Source: CBDFNC01 sp965249895 (GTDB taxonomy: Bacteria > Pseudomonadota > Gammaproteobacteria > Enterobacterales > CBDFNC01). From it: a DNA stretch of 64,000 nt. The position numbers and the translations under genes are program-made. This document shows positions 9,052-18,413 of the stretch, one piece after another. The notes beneath the pieces were generated by a model, which saw only the letters and a program-made list of their open reading frames with translations, did no database searches and had not been told where the DNA came from. The stretch covers positions 62,001 to 126,000 of the forward strand of contig CBDFNC010000003.1 of NCBI GenBank assembly GCA_965249895.1. The letters run 5' to 3'. How positions within the stretch are numbered: the first letter of the stretch is position 1; every line of letters starts with the position of its first letter.

Positions 9052-10685
9052 TTAATCAGTTATTTCGTAAACAGAAGTGGAGCCACTTACCTCACTGGCC
9101 ACAATTAACCAGGGTAATCCGGTAGGGCTGTTTTCTGCGCTAACGAATTTCATTCCCTCAGGACCCACATCACCTGCAGCTTCCCTGGTGGGATCTTTAG
9201 TAAAGTCACGATTAACCAGATATTTTACGAATTGGGATGTATAGGGACTGGTAATGTCATAAACCATAATGCCACCCACTCGCTCAAGACCAATAAAGGC
9301 ATAAATCTGCCCGTCGACTTCACTCACAGCAAGGGCTTCCGGCTCCGGACCTTTAGCACTGGAGCGATCGTTTTTCTTATGAGTTTGGCTTCTGTCATTA
9401 GAAGCATTGAAATTTCCCCCCCAAGCGACCTGCAGTTATACGCTGTCAAACACCAGTTCACCGCTTTCATTCCAGATAGAGAAGGAACGCGCACCATAGG
9501 AATAAAGGGTCTGGTACTCACCGGAACCGTTTTGACCCAGGGTATGGTCACTTTCAACCGACCCAATGCGTCTTCAGCTAACCTCGGAGTTAGTTCTGCT
9601 GAAAACTTAGCGCCTTCTTCCACCAGATCTTCGACTCTATAGTCTTCGTTAAAGGACAAGCAACCATCATCTTCATCCCAGTTTAATCCACCTGCAGCCT
9701 GGCACTCTGCCTGGGTAGCAGCAAAGAAATATTCTCTGGCATCCCCTTCGTTGGCCGTCACCACATAGGTATTACCCCGGAAGTCATAGCTGGCAATGGA
9801 GTCAGGCTGTTACCATCTGGCGTAAAAGCTACCATATCGGGAAGGTGCCCTACCTCAACTCCCTTGATAAACTTAACTCGGTCCGCTCCCAGGTTATAAA
9901 AGGCGATATAACTCTTGCCTTGTTTACCATTGCCTAAGCCATCACCTTTTTCGATAGCCACAGCCAACTGATCACCACTCACAGCAACGCTGTTAGCAGA
10001 GTCCAGTAAAGGCTGGTTAAGGCCCAAGTTAATATCCAGGCTAGACAGCTTAGTTAAATTGTTTAGGGTAAGCGGATCCTTACTGATATAACCCGAGATT
10101 AATCCACTGCGCCAGCCTTGGCATTGGCGACAAAGATACGCCCACTGGTGTGATGGAAAGCAAGGATTTCCGCGGCGCTGGCGTCAAACGTATTAGAGGC
10201 ATATCGGCCAATCATATTTAGCCCGATGGACAGTCCGGCGCTTTGACCAAGTTTTTGCCCAAGCTCCAGCACATGCACTTTGCTACCGTTACCCTTAATA
10301 GCAAAATCGTTATCATTGATTAAGGCCACATGTTTATCGTCTAACAGGGCGATACCTTCGATTTTTTTCGGTAAATCAGCCCCATCCGTCAAGCTGTTAA
10401 AAACCAGTTGTTTTTGCAGCGCTTTCACCCCCACAGAGGATAAATCGTATAACCTCTCCAGGGTTTTATTGGTGCTGCTTTCGGCAACCGATACCGACTG
10501 TGAGCTTATTGGCTAAGCAAGAATATTCTCAGCACTGGTCAGGTCAATCTGATACAACTTAGTGTCCGAGGAAATACGCCAGCTGTTACATTCAAATCGA
10601 CGCTGTTGTTATTGAGAGAGCTACAGGGAATAAGGGCTAGGGCCAGACTTGCACTGACCACACTTTTTGCGTAAATCCATTTCAC
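9052..10685 (-). pseudogene. Choice-of-anchor I family lipoprotein pseudogene
   Basis: Four overlapping open pieces in different frames encode consecutive parts of one secreted beta-propeller protein of the kind annotated 'choice-of-anchor I' or alkaline-phosphatase-associated. The first piece starts GTG at 10685 with a lipoprotein-type signal (LALALIPCSS). Later pieces contain GLGNGKQGKSYIAFYNLGAD, VTANEGDAREY and the C-terminal GQIYAFIGLERVGGIMVYDI. There are at least four frameshifts and a short N-terminal disruption. The intact protein would be about 540 residues. Its terminator is still intact. Confidence 0.85.
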
Positions 10686-10780
10686 GTTAATTTCTCACAT
10701 CAATTCAAATGGAGAAGATGCTAGAAACTTTTATTGACAGATTTACGACTTGTTTATGATGTTAAAATTACAAGCTGAGC

Positions 10781-11482
10781 CTATTTAATAAACTCAAACG
10801 CATCACCGTATAAGTGAGCTTCTTCAATACCTTCTTCACGGAAGTCTTCACGCGCCGCCCCTGACATTTCAAAACGTCCGGCAATATAGACGTCATAACC
10901 TTCCATGCTGATAAAATCCTGCATCACGGCTTTGTGCACCAGTCCGGTTTTCCCCTGCCAGTCATCGGCAGCATTTTCTATCACTGGGATATAGGTAATA
11001 TGTTCGTGTTCTGCAGCCCACTTTTCTGCCTGTTTCTCATAGTACAGATGACTCAGTTCTTTTGCGCCCCAGTACAGAAATACCGGTTGTTTATGCTGCA
11101 GTGCCAGACTGTTTTCCAGGATGGATTTCACATAGGAAAATCCTGTACCACCGGCAATTAAGATCACAGGTCGCTTGGACTCGGCTCGATAGTAGGCTTT
11201 ACCCGCCGCCAGCTCCACCTCAATAACACCATCCGCCTTAATCTTGTCGATCACTTCCATGGCGTAAGGGTTGTGCTCTGAAGCTCCTATATGCAACTCA
11301 ATAGTATTTTTTTGCGTCGGGCAACTGGCAATAGAAAACGGACGCTTGTCCTTTTCACCCATTACTACCATTAAATATTGGCCGGCCAGGAATTCCACGT
11401 CAGCATCAGGCGTCAGGACAACCTTATAGACAAAATCAGTAAATTGGCTCAGTTCTGCAACTTTGCAGGTATATTTCTTCAT
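10781..11482 (-). CDS. fre: NAD(P)H-flavin reductase
   Basis: 233 residues, same length class as E. coli Fre (LuxG family). FAD/flavin contact RPFSIAS near residue 47; nucleotide-binding AGGTGFSYVKSIL near residue 110; C-terminal YIAGRFEMSGAAR. It reduces free flavins with NAD(P)H. In E. coli fre follows ubiD directly; here ubiD is 2.6 kb away with a chemoreceptor pseudogene and a repeat array between. A ferredoxin gene lies 16 bp upstream in the same direction and is probably cotranscribed. Confidence 0.9.
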   Translation of the reverse strand: MKKYTCKVAELSQFTDFVYKVVLTPDADVEFLAGQYLMVVMGEKDKRPFSIASCPTQKNTIELHIGASEHNPYAMEVIDKIKADGVIEVELAAGKAYYRAESKRPVILIAGGTGFSYVKSILENSLALQHKQPVFLYWGAKELSHLYYEKQAEKWAAEHEHITYIPVIENAADDWQGKTGLVHKAVMQDFISMEGYDVYIAGRFEMSGAAREDFREEGIEEAHLYGDAFEFIK

Positions 11483-11498
11483 TATTTTTCCCCAGGTA

Positions 11499-11762
11499 CT
11501 AGAGCCTGATAGTTAAGTCCGTAGTAGCAAATGCAAGGCAGGCAAACATCCAGCCCTTGGCAATTTCATCATCTGTAAGAAACGGCGCCATGTCACCGTA
11601 TCTTATATCTCCCTCTACCAGTTGACACAAACAGCTGCTGCAGCCCCCTACCTGACAACGATAGGGAAAAGACACGTTTTGCCTTATTGCCGCTTCTAGT
11701 ATGGTCTCACTGCTGAGAATGGTGAATTCTACATTATTTGGCTTTAGTTTTGCCGTAAACAT
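11499..11762 (-). CDS. Plant-type [2Fe-2S] ferredoxin
   Basis: 87 residues with the cluster motif CQVGGCSSC (Cys-X4-Cys-X2-Cys) and a fourth Cys in MFACLAF. It is a single-domain soluble electron carrier. The gene is 16 bp upstream of fre, so the two products together resemble the fused ferredoxin-reductase encoded at 7575-8564, split into two chains. Physiological partner unknown. Confidence 0.88.
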   Translation of the reverse strand: MFTAKLKPNNVEFTILSSETILEAAIRQNVSFPYRCQVGGCSSCLCQLVEGDIRYGDMAPFLTDDEIAKGWMFACLAFATTDLTIRL

Positions 11763-12174
11763 TTAACAAAGGTGAAATCGAATTTCCCCTAGTTTACTGT
11801 TATTTCATTGTCTAGAACAAAGCTTCATCGCAGGGAGTTAGCGAATAGCAAACTCTTTAAAATATGGATCCTCTAATAAATCAGCCGACTAAATGCAGTA
11901 GAAACAGTAACCCATTAAAAAGAGATCAACTTCACACAAACTCAACTGACGCCCAACTTAAAGTTCACAATCAACTAAATTAATTACCAATTACAGAACT
12001 AAATTAAACCTAATCCTAAACATGCAATTAATTCAACCTACATTAGTTAAATGCAAAGGTATTTATAAACCTAAACATTATCAAAATGAGATCTTCATCA
12101 ATTAACTCTGACGATGGATTCTTAATACTAACCACTCAAAAAATTCTCCCCCCTTACTTGCAGAAGAAATCAAA
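11763..12174. other. AT-rich intergenic region
   Basis: About 410 bp, strongly AT-rich from 11930 on, between the divergent ferredoxin gene and the chemoreceptor pseudogene. It presumably carries both promoters. I see no gene, RNA or strong hairpin in it. Confidence 0.5.
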
Positions 12175-13544
12175 ATGAGAGAAGTAAAATTCAGATGGAT
12201 CGACCAATACCTAATTCATTTAACCATTAAGGAAAAGTTTCAAATTTTATTCTGGTTACCTCTGGTGGCAATAACCGTATTTGCGTTAATCAATCTCAGC
12301 AATAGTCAGGCACAAAAAGTGGCGGAGCTACAGGCAAAAGTAGATACGGCCGCCAACTTACTTGCCGGGATAGAACTTGATAACAAGATACAAAAGGCCT
12401 TAGCTCGACAAGGACTCACGCTACAGGATCAACATACGGTTAATGCCTCACAAGAGCACTGGAGCTATAGCGCTGCCATTTCAGGTTCAGGGAAAGTGAT
12501 ACAGGTCGAGTCGGACCTCAGCCCGTTTTCTTTCTGGCAAATGGAGAGTACCGAACTGATTGGATTTACTGTGATGCTCTCTTTGCTGGTGCTGACTTCA
12601 TATTACATTACAACTTTTTTTTCCGGCGCGTTATTTTCAACCAACAAAGCCATACAAACACTTGCCAATGGCGACCTGGCAGAGAGTAAACACAAAATTG
12701 TCAGCCTGGTGAAAGACAGCTCCGACTCGCTGGATATGGCTGCTGGAGAGTTTAAAGAACATGCCATCAGCGGAGAGAGTCTGGCGCAGAACCAGCGTCT
12801 GCACCTGGACTCACTAGCCACAGCGATGGAGCAAATGACAGCGGCGATCCATTAAGTCGCCCGCAATGCCGAGGAAACCTCTGAGCATACCAAGCAGGCC
12901 AACGAGGATGCCAGCCACGGCAGCACCCGGATCCAAAACACAATTACCGCAATCGAGCGATTAACCCAGGAAGTAACCAAAGCCTCATCTGCCGTCGATT
13001 CACTCACCAATAAGGCTTCGCGTATTGATCAGGTAGTTACCGCGATTAACGGTATATCGGAACAAACTAACCTGCTCGCCCTTAATGCAGCCATCGAAGC
13101 CGCTCGCGCCGGTGAGCAAGGCCGGGGATTTGCCGTGGTTGCCGATGAAGTCAGGACCCTGGCCAGGCGAACCCAAACTGCCACAGTAGAAATTCAGTCC
13201 ATGATAGAAGAATTGCAGAGCGACACCCGCTCCCTCGGCGGCATTATGGGAGAAACGGTCGACCAGGCTAACAGGGGCCTTGAGTTGGTCGATTCCATTG
13301 GCACAGACTTCAGCAATATTTCTCAGCGCAGCAAAGCTGTATTTGGGATGAGCGCACAAATCGCTGCATCGGCGGAAGAGCAAAGCAAGGTAGCCGATGA
13401 AGTCGCCAAAAACCTGTCCGATATCCGTGATCAATCTGTACAGCTGGAAGGATCGGCGTCCGATACAGTAATGGGAACTCAGGGTATAGCAGCAACAACC
13501 AATGAAATGAAATGAAACAGTTAATGACTGGGCTTAAGATCTGA
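12175..13544 (+). pseudogene. Methyl-accepting chemotaxis protein pseudogene
   Basis: A single frame runs from 12175 to 13515, interrupted only by TAA at 12853-12855, where relatives have Glu (MTAAIH-E-VARNAEETS). After it comes the intact signalling tip (EQTNLLALNAAIEAARAGEQ). Two membrane helices near residues 20-40 and 125-150 flank a short periplasmic part. At the 3' end the 5-bp unit AATGA occurs three times (13501-13515); with two copies the frame would continue as NEMKQLMTGLKI and stop at 13544. So one nonsense and one slippage frameshift separate it from an intact receptor. Confidence 0.9.
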
Positions 13545-13600
13545 AAAAAGGGGGCTATGTGAGGTAGACAAAAATTTCTCTCTTCACTGTGTTTCTGGCA

Positions 13601-13672
13601 GGAGCAGAACTTGTTCGGCGAACCCAGCGCGCGCTGGGATCGCACTATCTCCTGCAAAGAGGCATCTGCTCC
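13601..13672. repeat. Compound inverted repeat
   Basis: Outer arms GGAGCAGA (13601-13608) and TCTGCTCC (13665-13672) enclose a perfect 16-bp palindrome CCCAGCGCGCGCTGGG at 13623-13638. It lies between the convergent chemoreceptor pseudogene and the ubiD 3' array. It resembles a REP-type extragenic palindrome, but no second copy of exactly this sequence is in the window. Confidence 0.6.
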
Positions 13673-13731
13673 GACGCGTGTGATTTTTGCGCCTGATTAC
13701 CCCCTAATCGGTATTTCAGGACCGGCTCTAA

Positions 13732-14343
13732 CTAGCAGATATCCAGTTCATTCCACAACTCATCGACTCGCTTCTTCACAGCTTCGTCCATCTCTATGGG
13801 TTCACCCCATTCGCGATCCGTTTCCCCCGGCCATTTATTGGTTGCGTCCATGCCCATTTTCGAGCCCAGGCCTGAGACGGGTGAAGCGAAGTCTAAATAA
13901 TCTAAATGAGAGGCTGTGTTTTCATTTTTCAAACGCTAACAAATATCCAACTCCTGCCACAGCTCATCGACTCGCTTCTTCACAGCTTCGTCCATCTCTA
14001 TGGGTTCACCCCATTCGCGATCCGTTTCCCCCGGCCATTTGTTAGTTGCGTCCATGCCCATTTTCGAGCCCAGGCCGGAGACGGGTGAAGCGAAGTCTAA
14101 ATAATCTAAATGAGAGGCTGTGTTTTCATTTTTCAAACGCTAACAAATATCCAACTCCTGCCACAGCTCATCGACTCGCTTCTTCACAGCTTCGTCCATC
14201 TCTATGGGTTCACCCCATTCGCGATCCGTTTCCCCCGGCCATTTGTTGGTTGCGTCCATGCCCATTTTCGAGCCCAGGCCTGAGACGGGTGAAGCGAAAT
14301 CTAAATAATCTAAATGAGAGGCTGTGTTTTCATTTTTCAAACG
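13732..14343 (-). repeat. Three tandem copies of the ubiD 3' end (204-bp units)
   Basis: Units 13732-13935, 13936-14139 and 14140-14343 each contain the last 173 bp of ubiD with its stop, plus a 31-bp linker not found in ubiD. Each unit has a 66-codon frame starting with ATG in the linker (MKNENTASHL) and continuing as DYLDFASPVSGLGSKMGMD to the UbiD C-terminus. All internal base differences between copies are synonymous; only the tip of the most distal copy (13732) has one amino-acid change (WQEL to WNEL) and different downstream flank. No convincing ribosome binding site precedes the ATGs. Confidence 0.95.
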
Positions 14344-15810
14344 CTAACAAATATCCAACTCCTGCCACAACTCATCGACTCGCTTCTTCACCGCTTCGTC
14401 CATTTCTATGGGTTCACCCCATTCGCGATCCGTTTCCCCCGGCCATTTGTTGGTTGCGTCCATGCCCATTTTCGAGCCCAGGCCGGAGACGGGTGAAGCG
14501 AAGTCTAAATAATCTATCGGAGTGTTTTCTATCATAATGGTGTCGCGGGCAGGATCCATACGTGTGGTTATCGCCCAAATAACATCATTCCAGTCCCTTG
14601 CATTGACATCATCATCGCAGACGATAACAAACTTGGTATACATAAACTGGCGCAGGAAAGACCAAACACCTAGCATTACTCGTTTAGCATGACCCGGGTA
14701 TTGCTTCTTAATGGTCACAACCGCCATCCGGTAAGAACACCCTTCCGGCGGCAAATAGAAGTCTTTAATTTCCGGAAACTGCTTCTGCAGAATAGGGACA
14801 AAGACTTCATTAAGCGCGACACCCAATATAGCGGGCTCATCGGGTGGTCTGCCCGTGTAGGTGCTGTGGTAGATAGGATTTTCACGCATAGTCACATGAG
14901 TAACGGTAAACACTGGGAAAGTATCGACTTCGTTATAGTAACCCGTGTGGTCACCATAGGGGCCTTCAGGTGCCTCTTCATCCGGGTTAATGTAACCTTC
15001 GAGGATAATCTCTGCACCAGCAGGCACTTCCAGATCATTTGAAATACTTTTAACCACCTCGGTACGACCGCCGCGTAATAGACCGGCAAACGCGTATTCG
15101 GACAGGGTATCCGGTACCGGCGTTACAGCACCTAATATGGTGGCCGGATCAGCACCGAGCGCCACAGATACCGGGAAAGGTTCGCCCGGGTTAGTTTCTT
15201 GCCACTCGCGAAAATCCAGGGCGCCGCCGCGATGAGATAACCAGCGCATGATCAGCTTGTTTTTGCCCAGTAGCTGCTGGCGATAAATACCCAAATTCTG
15301 ACGCTTCTTGTGAGGCCCCTTGGTAATGGTCAGGCCCCAGGTCACCAAAGGTGCTACGTCACCTGGCCAGCAGGTCATAATTGGGATCTTGGTTAAATCA
15401 ACCTCATCACCTTGCCAGACCACTTCCTGGCAGGCCGCCTTGGATAGCCTTTTCACTGGCATATTAAGCACTTGCTTAAAAATAGGTATTTTTTCCCAAA
15501 GCTCTTTTAACCCCTTAGGCGGCTCCGGTTCTTTTAAATACGCTAACCAGGTGCCTACATCCCGCAAAGCGGCTACGTTTTCCTGCCCCATTCCCATGGC
15601 CACTCTGTCAGGCGTGCCGAATAGGTTGCCCAACACAGGCATATCAAAACCTTTAGGATTTTCAAATAACAGGGCAGGACCACCCGCCTTAAGGGTACGG
15701 TCACAAATCTCTGTCATTTCCAGGTAAGGATCAATTGGGTGGGAAATTCGCTTAAGCTGGCCTTTTTGCTCAAGTTGTTGGATAAAATCTCTAAGGTCTT
15801 TAAATTTCAT
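14344..15810 (-). CDS. ubiD: 4-hydroxy-3-polyprenylbenzoate decarboxylase
   Basis: 488 residues, typical for UbiD. It decarboxylates the prenylated hydroxybenzoate ring in ubiquinone synthesis, using prenylated FMN supplied by UbiX. Characteristic stretches include RISHPIDPYLEMTEICDR at the start, LGIYRQQLLGKNKLIMRW, and the acidic EGPYGDHTGYYNEVD region (about residue 285) containing catalytic Glu/Asp residues. The gene is intact although its 3' end is repeated three times immediately downstream. fre, its usual neighbour, is displaced by that array and a chemoreceptor pseudogene. Confidence 0.96.
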   Translation of the reverse strand: MKFKDLRDFIQQLEQKGQLKRISHPIDPYLEMTEICDRTLKAGGPALLFENPKGFDMPVLGNLFGTPDRVAMGMGQENVAALRDVGTWLAYLKEPEPPKGLKELWEKIPIFKQVLNMPVKRLSKAACQEVVWQGDEVDLTKIPIMTCWPGDVAPLVTWGLTITKGPHKKRQNLGIYRQQLLGKNKLIMRWLSHRGGALDFREWQETNPGEPFPVSVALGADPATILGAVTPVPDTLSEYAFAGLLRGGRTEVVKSISNDLEVPAGAEIILEGYINPDEEAPEGPYGDHTGYYNEVDTFPVFTVTHVTMRENPIYHSTYTGRPPDEPAILGVALNEVFVPILQKQFPEIKDFYLPPEGCSYRMAVVTIKKQYPGHAKRVMLGVWSFLRQFMYTKFVIVCDDDVNARDWNDVIWAITTRMDPARDTIMIENTPIDYLDFASPVSGLGSKMGMDATNKWPGETDREWGEPIEMDEAVKKRVDELWQELDIC

Positions 15811-15875
15811 ATAGGCGCCAATCTGGAACAGAATGGCACCTATTATAACTATTGCTCAGTTCAATTCATAACTGA

Positions 15876-17108
15876 TCACCACAGCTCAATTTCGTGTGCA
15901 GCTATTGCTTTTCCTTCTTCTCTATTTTTGTTCCGTTTACCCTGGCTCCAATGATCTGGGTGCACACCGAGTTGCTCACTGCGCTTTGCAAACTCCAACT
16001 TTAGCTTGATCAAGTCTTCAGACGTTACCGCACGGATCTTGGTATTCTCTAGCGCCTCTGCATTTAGGTTGACCATAGCGTCAACCGCTTCGCTTGTGGT
16101 TTCAGCGCTTTGCGCCTGGGCGTCCAATGCTTCCCGTATATTGGCCGCAACGTCTTTGGTTTGCACCACAGACGCGTAGATTTTGTCTAACTGTTCATTT
16201 AACTGGCCCGATAACTCTACCGTCCGCGTAGTGGATTCGTTACCCACAGCCATGGTCTGCACCACCAAACCCGTCCCTTGCTGGATCCTGTCTACCATTA
16301 CCTGCACTTCCTTAGTAGAAGAGCGGGTCCGCTCTGCCAGCGTCCGGACCTCATCCGCAACCACGGCGAATCCTCTGCCTTGCTCACCTGCTCTCGCCGC
16401 CTCGATAGCCGCATTTAAGGCCAGCAGATTGGTCTGCTCAGCAATAGCGTTAATAACTTCGATTATTGAGCCGATTTGGGCTGAGTCTTCTGTTAGTTTT
16501 TCTACCTGATCACTTGCCTCACCTATATGCTCCGACAGCTGCTGAATACTGGCGATAGCATTTCCCACCACGACTTTCGAATCCTCCACGCACTTACCAC
16601 CATTAATAACCGCGTCACCAATTTCATCCACATGGAGCAGTAAATTTTCTGTCGCATGTTTCATTTCCCGCATAGATGCCGACATGATCTGGCTATGGCT
16701 ATTTTGCATCTCGGCTTTTTGCCCCATATTGCCATAAGTATCAGTCAACTCTTTCGCCATCGGCGTCAACCGACCCGCAGGTGAAATTGCATGATTAACC
16801 GCTTCCGACAAGGCCTGCTGTCGATGGTTTAGTGCTTTCCAGAGAGGTAAAAAAAGGTCTGACTTATTTTCCTGAAAACGATAGCTTAAATCCTTATCAG
16901 CCTCAGCTAATCTTGCCAACGCTTGCTGTAACGGCCGTAAGATAACCCACCATATAAGTAATAAAACCAGGGTCAGCAAAGCCAGGTTTTGCACCAGTAT
17001 ATGTCTGTGGGAATCCGGTTCGATCAATTGGCTTGAAGCCAGAGCAACCAATACAAAAGGGATGGCAACGAGTAAGCTGGTCCGTCCCTGTCTTAACAAA
17101 GCAGTCAT
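15876..17108 (-). CDS. Methyl-accepting chemotaxis protein
   Basis: 410 residues. Two membrane helices close together (about 12-28 and 37-58) leave almost no periplasmic domain, so it likely senses in the membrane or cytoplasm. The receptor signalling tip is intact (INAIAEQTNLLALNAAIEAA, then GRGFAVVADEVRTLAERTRS). No C-terminal CheR-tethering pentapeptide is seen. The C-terminus is Lys/Arg/Glu-rich. It lies between ubiD and a hypothetical gene on the same strand and is intact, unlike the two other receptor genes in the window. Confidence 0.92.
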   Translation of the reverse strand: MTALLRQGRTSLLVAIPFVLVALASSQLIEPDSHRHILVQNLALLTLVLLLIWWVILRPLQQALARLAEADKDLSYRFQENKSDLFLPLWKALNHRQQALSEAVNHAISPAGRLTPMAKELTDTYGNMGQKAEMQNSHSQIMSASMREMKHATENLLLHVDEIGDAVINGGKCVEDSKVVVGNAIASIQQLSEHIGEASDQVEKLTEDSAQIGSIIEVINAIAEQTNLLALNAAIEAARAGEQGRGFAVVADEVRTLAERTRSSTKEVQVMVDRIQQGTGLVVQTMAVGNESTTRTVELSGQLNEQLDKIYASVVQTKDVAANIREALDAQAQSAETTSEAVDAMVNLNAEALENTKIRAVTSEDLIKLKLEFAKRSEQLGVHPDHWSQGKRNKNREEGKAIAAHEIELW

Positions 17109-17167
17109 AGTGTCAATTCCCTTAATAACCGACTTTAAACACTAGCAAACATTGACAAATAGGCCAG

Positions 17168-18247
17168 TTAACGCTGTGTTTTTGGTCCAAAATTATCGCG
17201 AATAGACTGCTGTTGAAAAAGTTGTTTTATCAAGCGCTTGGCTTCTATAGAGGGATTCAATACCAGACTTAACCAGGCATTTTGCGCAAAATTGGAGTCA
17301 TACTCATTTTCCGTGATCAATTTCACCAGCTGCGCCAATATCTCCCTGTCATTAAGTTGAGCCAGGACTTGGGCCGCTACTTCTCCCATATCTTCACTAT
17401 TAAGCCCCTGTACCAAATACTTTTGTGCAGCCTTTGGCATGGGATTCAGTTCGGAGATAATTTGCCAGGCATGCTCAGTGAGCTCTGGGTTAGCGGCCGC
17501 TATTTTTAACAATTCAAATGCCTGGACAGTGGCAAAATCATTCTTTACCCATTCAGTGGCTTTCATACTGTATTGGTCCACCGGTTTTTTCCATAACCTG
17601 TAATAATACTCTTCACTGCCACCCAACATAGCTATATTAGCCAGCATCTGGTTGTCTGGGAAATACAAGTCCTGCCTATCAAACTGCTTTTCCAGCCAAC
17701 GGATCTGCCTGGGATTTTGCATCGGCATAACCCTGATTAATGAATCCTGCTGATCGCGTATAAAAGGATTGTTAGGGTTAAAAATAGCTTTTACATCCAG
17801 CGCACCCTGGCTTAGCAATTTATGGTATTCAAGGTGTTGATTGGCTACACGCCAACCTCTTAGGGCCCTTTTCGCCAAAGTAGGATAGTCAAAGGCGGGT
17901 TTAACCAGTCCAGCAGCTGTTTCAACCTGGCTCCGGGGATCTTGTTGGGATAGCTTATTTAACCAAATCCGCGTCGCCTCGTTGTAATCTTGGTAATTTA
18001 AGGCTTCGTGGCAAAATAGGTAGAGTAGGTATTCTCTGTGTAACTCGTTAAGTCCTTTAAGACCTTGCGTAAGCGAGTTAATATTTCCCTCGTGTAGCTG
18101 AGGTAGCAGGGATTCAAAGCGCTCTTTCAGTAAATGGTTGCGTTCCGTTTTGGCTACACTACGTTGAGAAATCACCTGAGCATTTACTGCAGCGCTTAAG
18201 CTACTTATAAATAAGACCGTCAACCCAATCCATTTGGCTAAAGTCAT
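17168..18247 (-). CDS. Secreted hypothetical protein with helical repeats
   Basis: 359 residues. Residues 1-23 are a Sec signal peptide (WIGLTVLFISSLSAAVNA). The mature part is built of helical pairs reminiscent of HEAT/TPR-type solenoids (for example AWQIISELNPMPKAAQKYLV and EVAAQVLAQLNDREILAQLV), suggesting a periplasmic scaffold. No family recognised. It ends 60 bp before the chemoreceptor gene on the same strand. Confidence 0.7.
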   Translation of the reverse strand: MTLAKWIGLTVLFISSLSAAVNAQVISQRSVAKTERNHLLKERFESLLPQLHEGNINSLTQGLKGLNELHREYLLYLFCHEALNYQDYNEATRIWLNKLSQQDPRSQVETAAGLVKPAFDYPTLAKRALRGWRVANQHLEYHKLLSQGALDVKAIFNPNNPFIRDQQDSLIRVMPMQNPRQIRWLEKQFDRQDLYFPDNQMLANIAMLGGSEEYYYRLWKKPVDQYSMKATEWVKNDFATVQAFELLKIAAANPELTEHAWQIISELNPMPKAAQKYLVQGLNSEDMGEVAAQVLAQLNDREILAQLVKLITENEYDSNFAQNAWLSLVLNPSIEAKRLIKQLFQQQSIRDNFGPKTQR

Positions 18248-18370
18248 AAGATAATTCCTGAATTTACCTATAAATCATTGTGCGCCTATCAAGAGAGCAA
18301 AACAATGTTATAGCAGCCGCGACAGCTGTTAATTGCTAATCGTTGTTAAAACTACATGATTAGCAGATAC

Positions 18371-18396
18371 AAAAAAGGCGCCTTGCTGGCGCCTTT
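18371..18396 (-). terminator. Rho-independent terminator after rho
   Basis: On the minus strand the stem AAAGGCGCC/GGCGCCTTT with a 5-nt loop is followed by TTTTTT. It sits 18 bp past the rho stop. Confidence 0.9.
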
Positions 18397-18413
18397 CTTT
18401 AGTTGTGGCTGAG

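Noticed and set aside
9052..10685. Four separate small genes
   Set aside because: The pieces are consecutive parts of one protein in shifting frames, sharing a single signal peptide and terminator.
12853..12855. TAA as a recoded sense codon
   Set aside because: No recoding signal seen, TAA is the usual strong stop, and a second frameshift in the same gene supports inactivation.
13732..14343. Integrated element or prophage at the ubiD 3' end
   Set aside because: Duplicated 3' ends fit attachment sites, but no integrase or cargo is present, so only the repeat is reported.
13611..14537. Plus-strand frames of 144 and 163 codons across the ubiD array
   Set aside because: They are antisense to ubiD codons and repeat with the 204-bp period; the minus strand explains the sequence fully.
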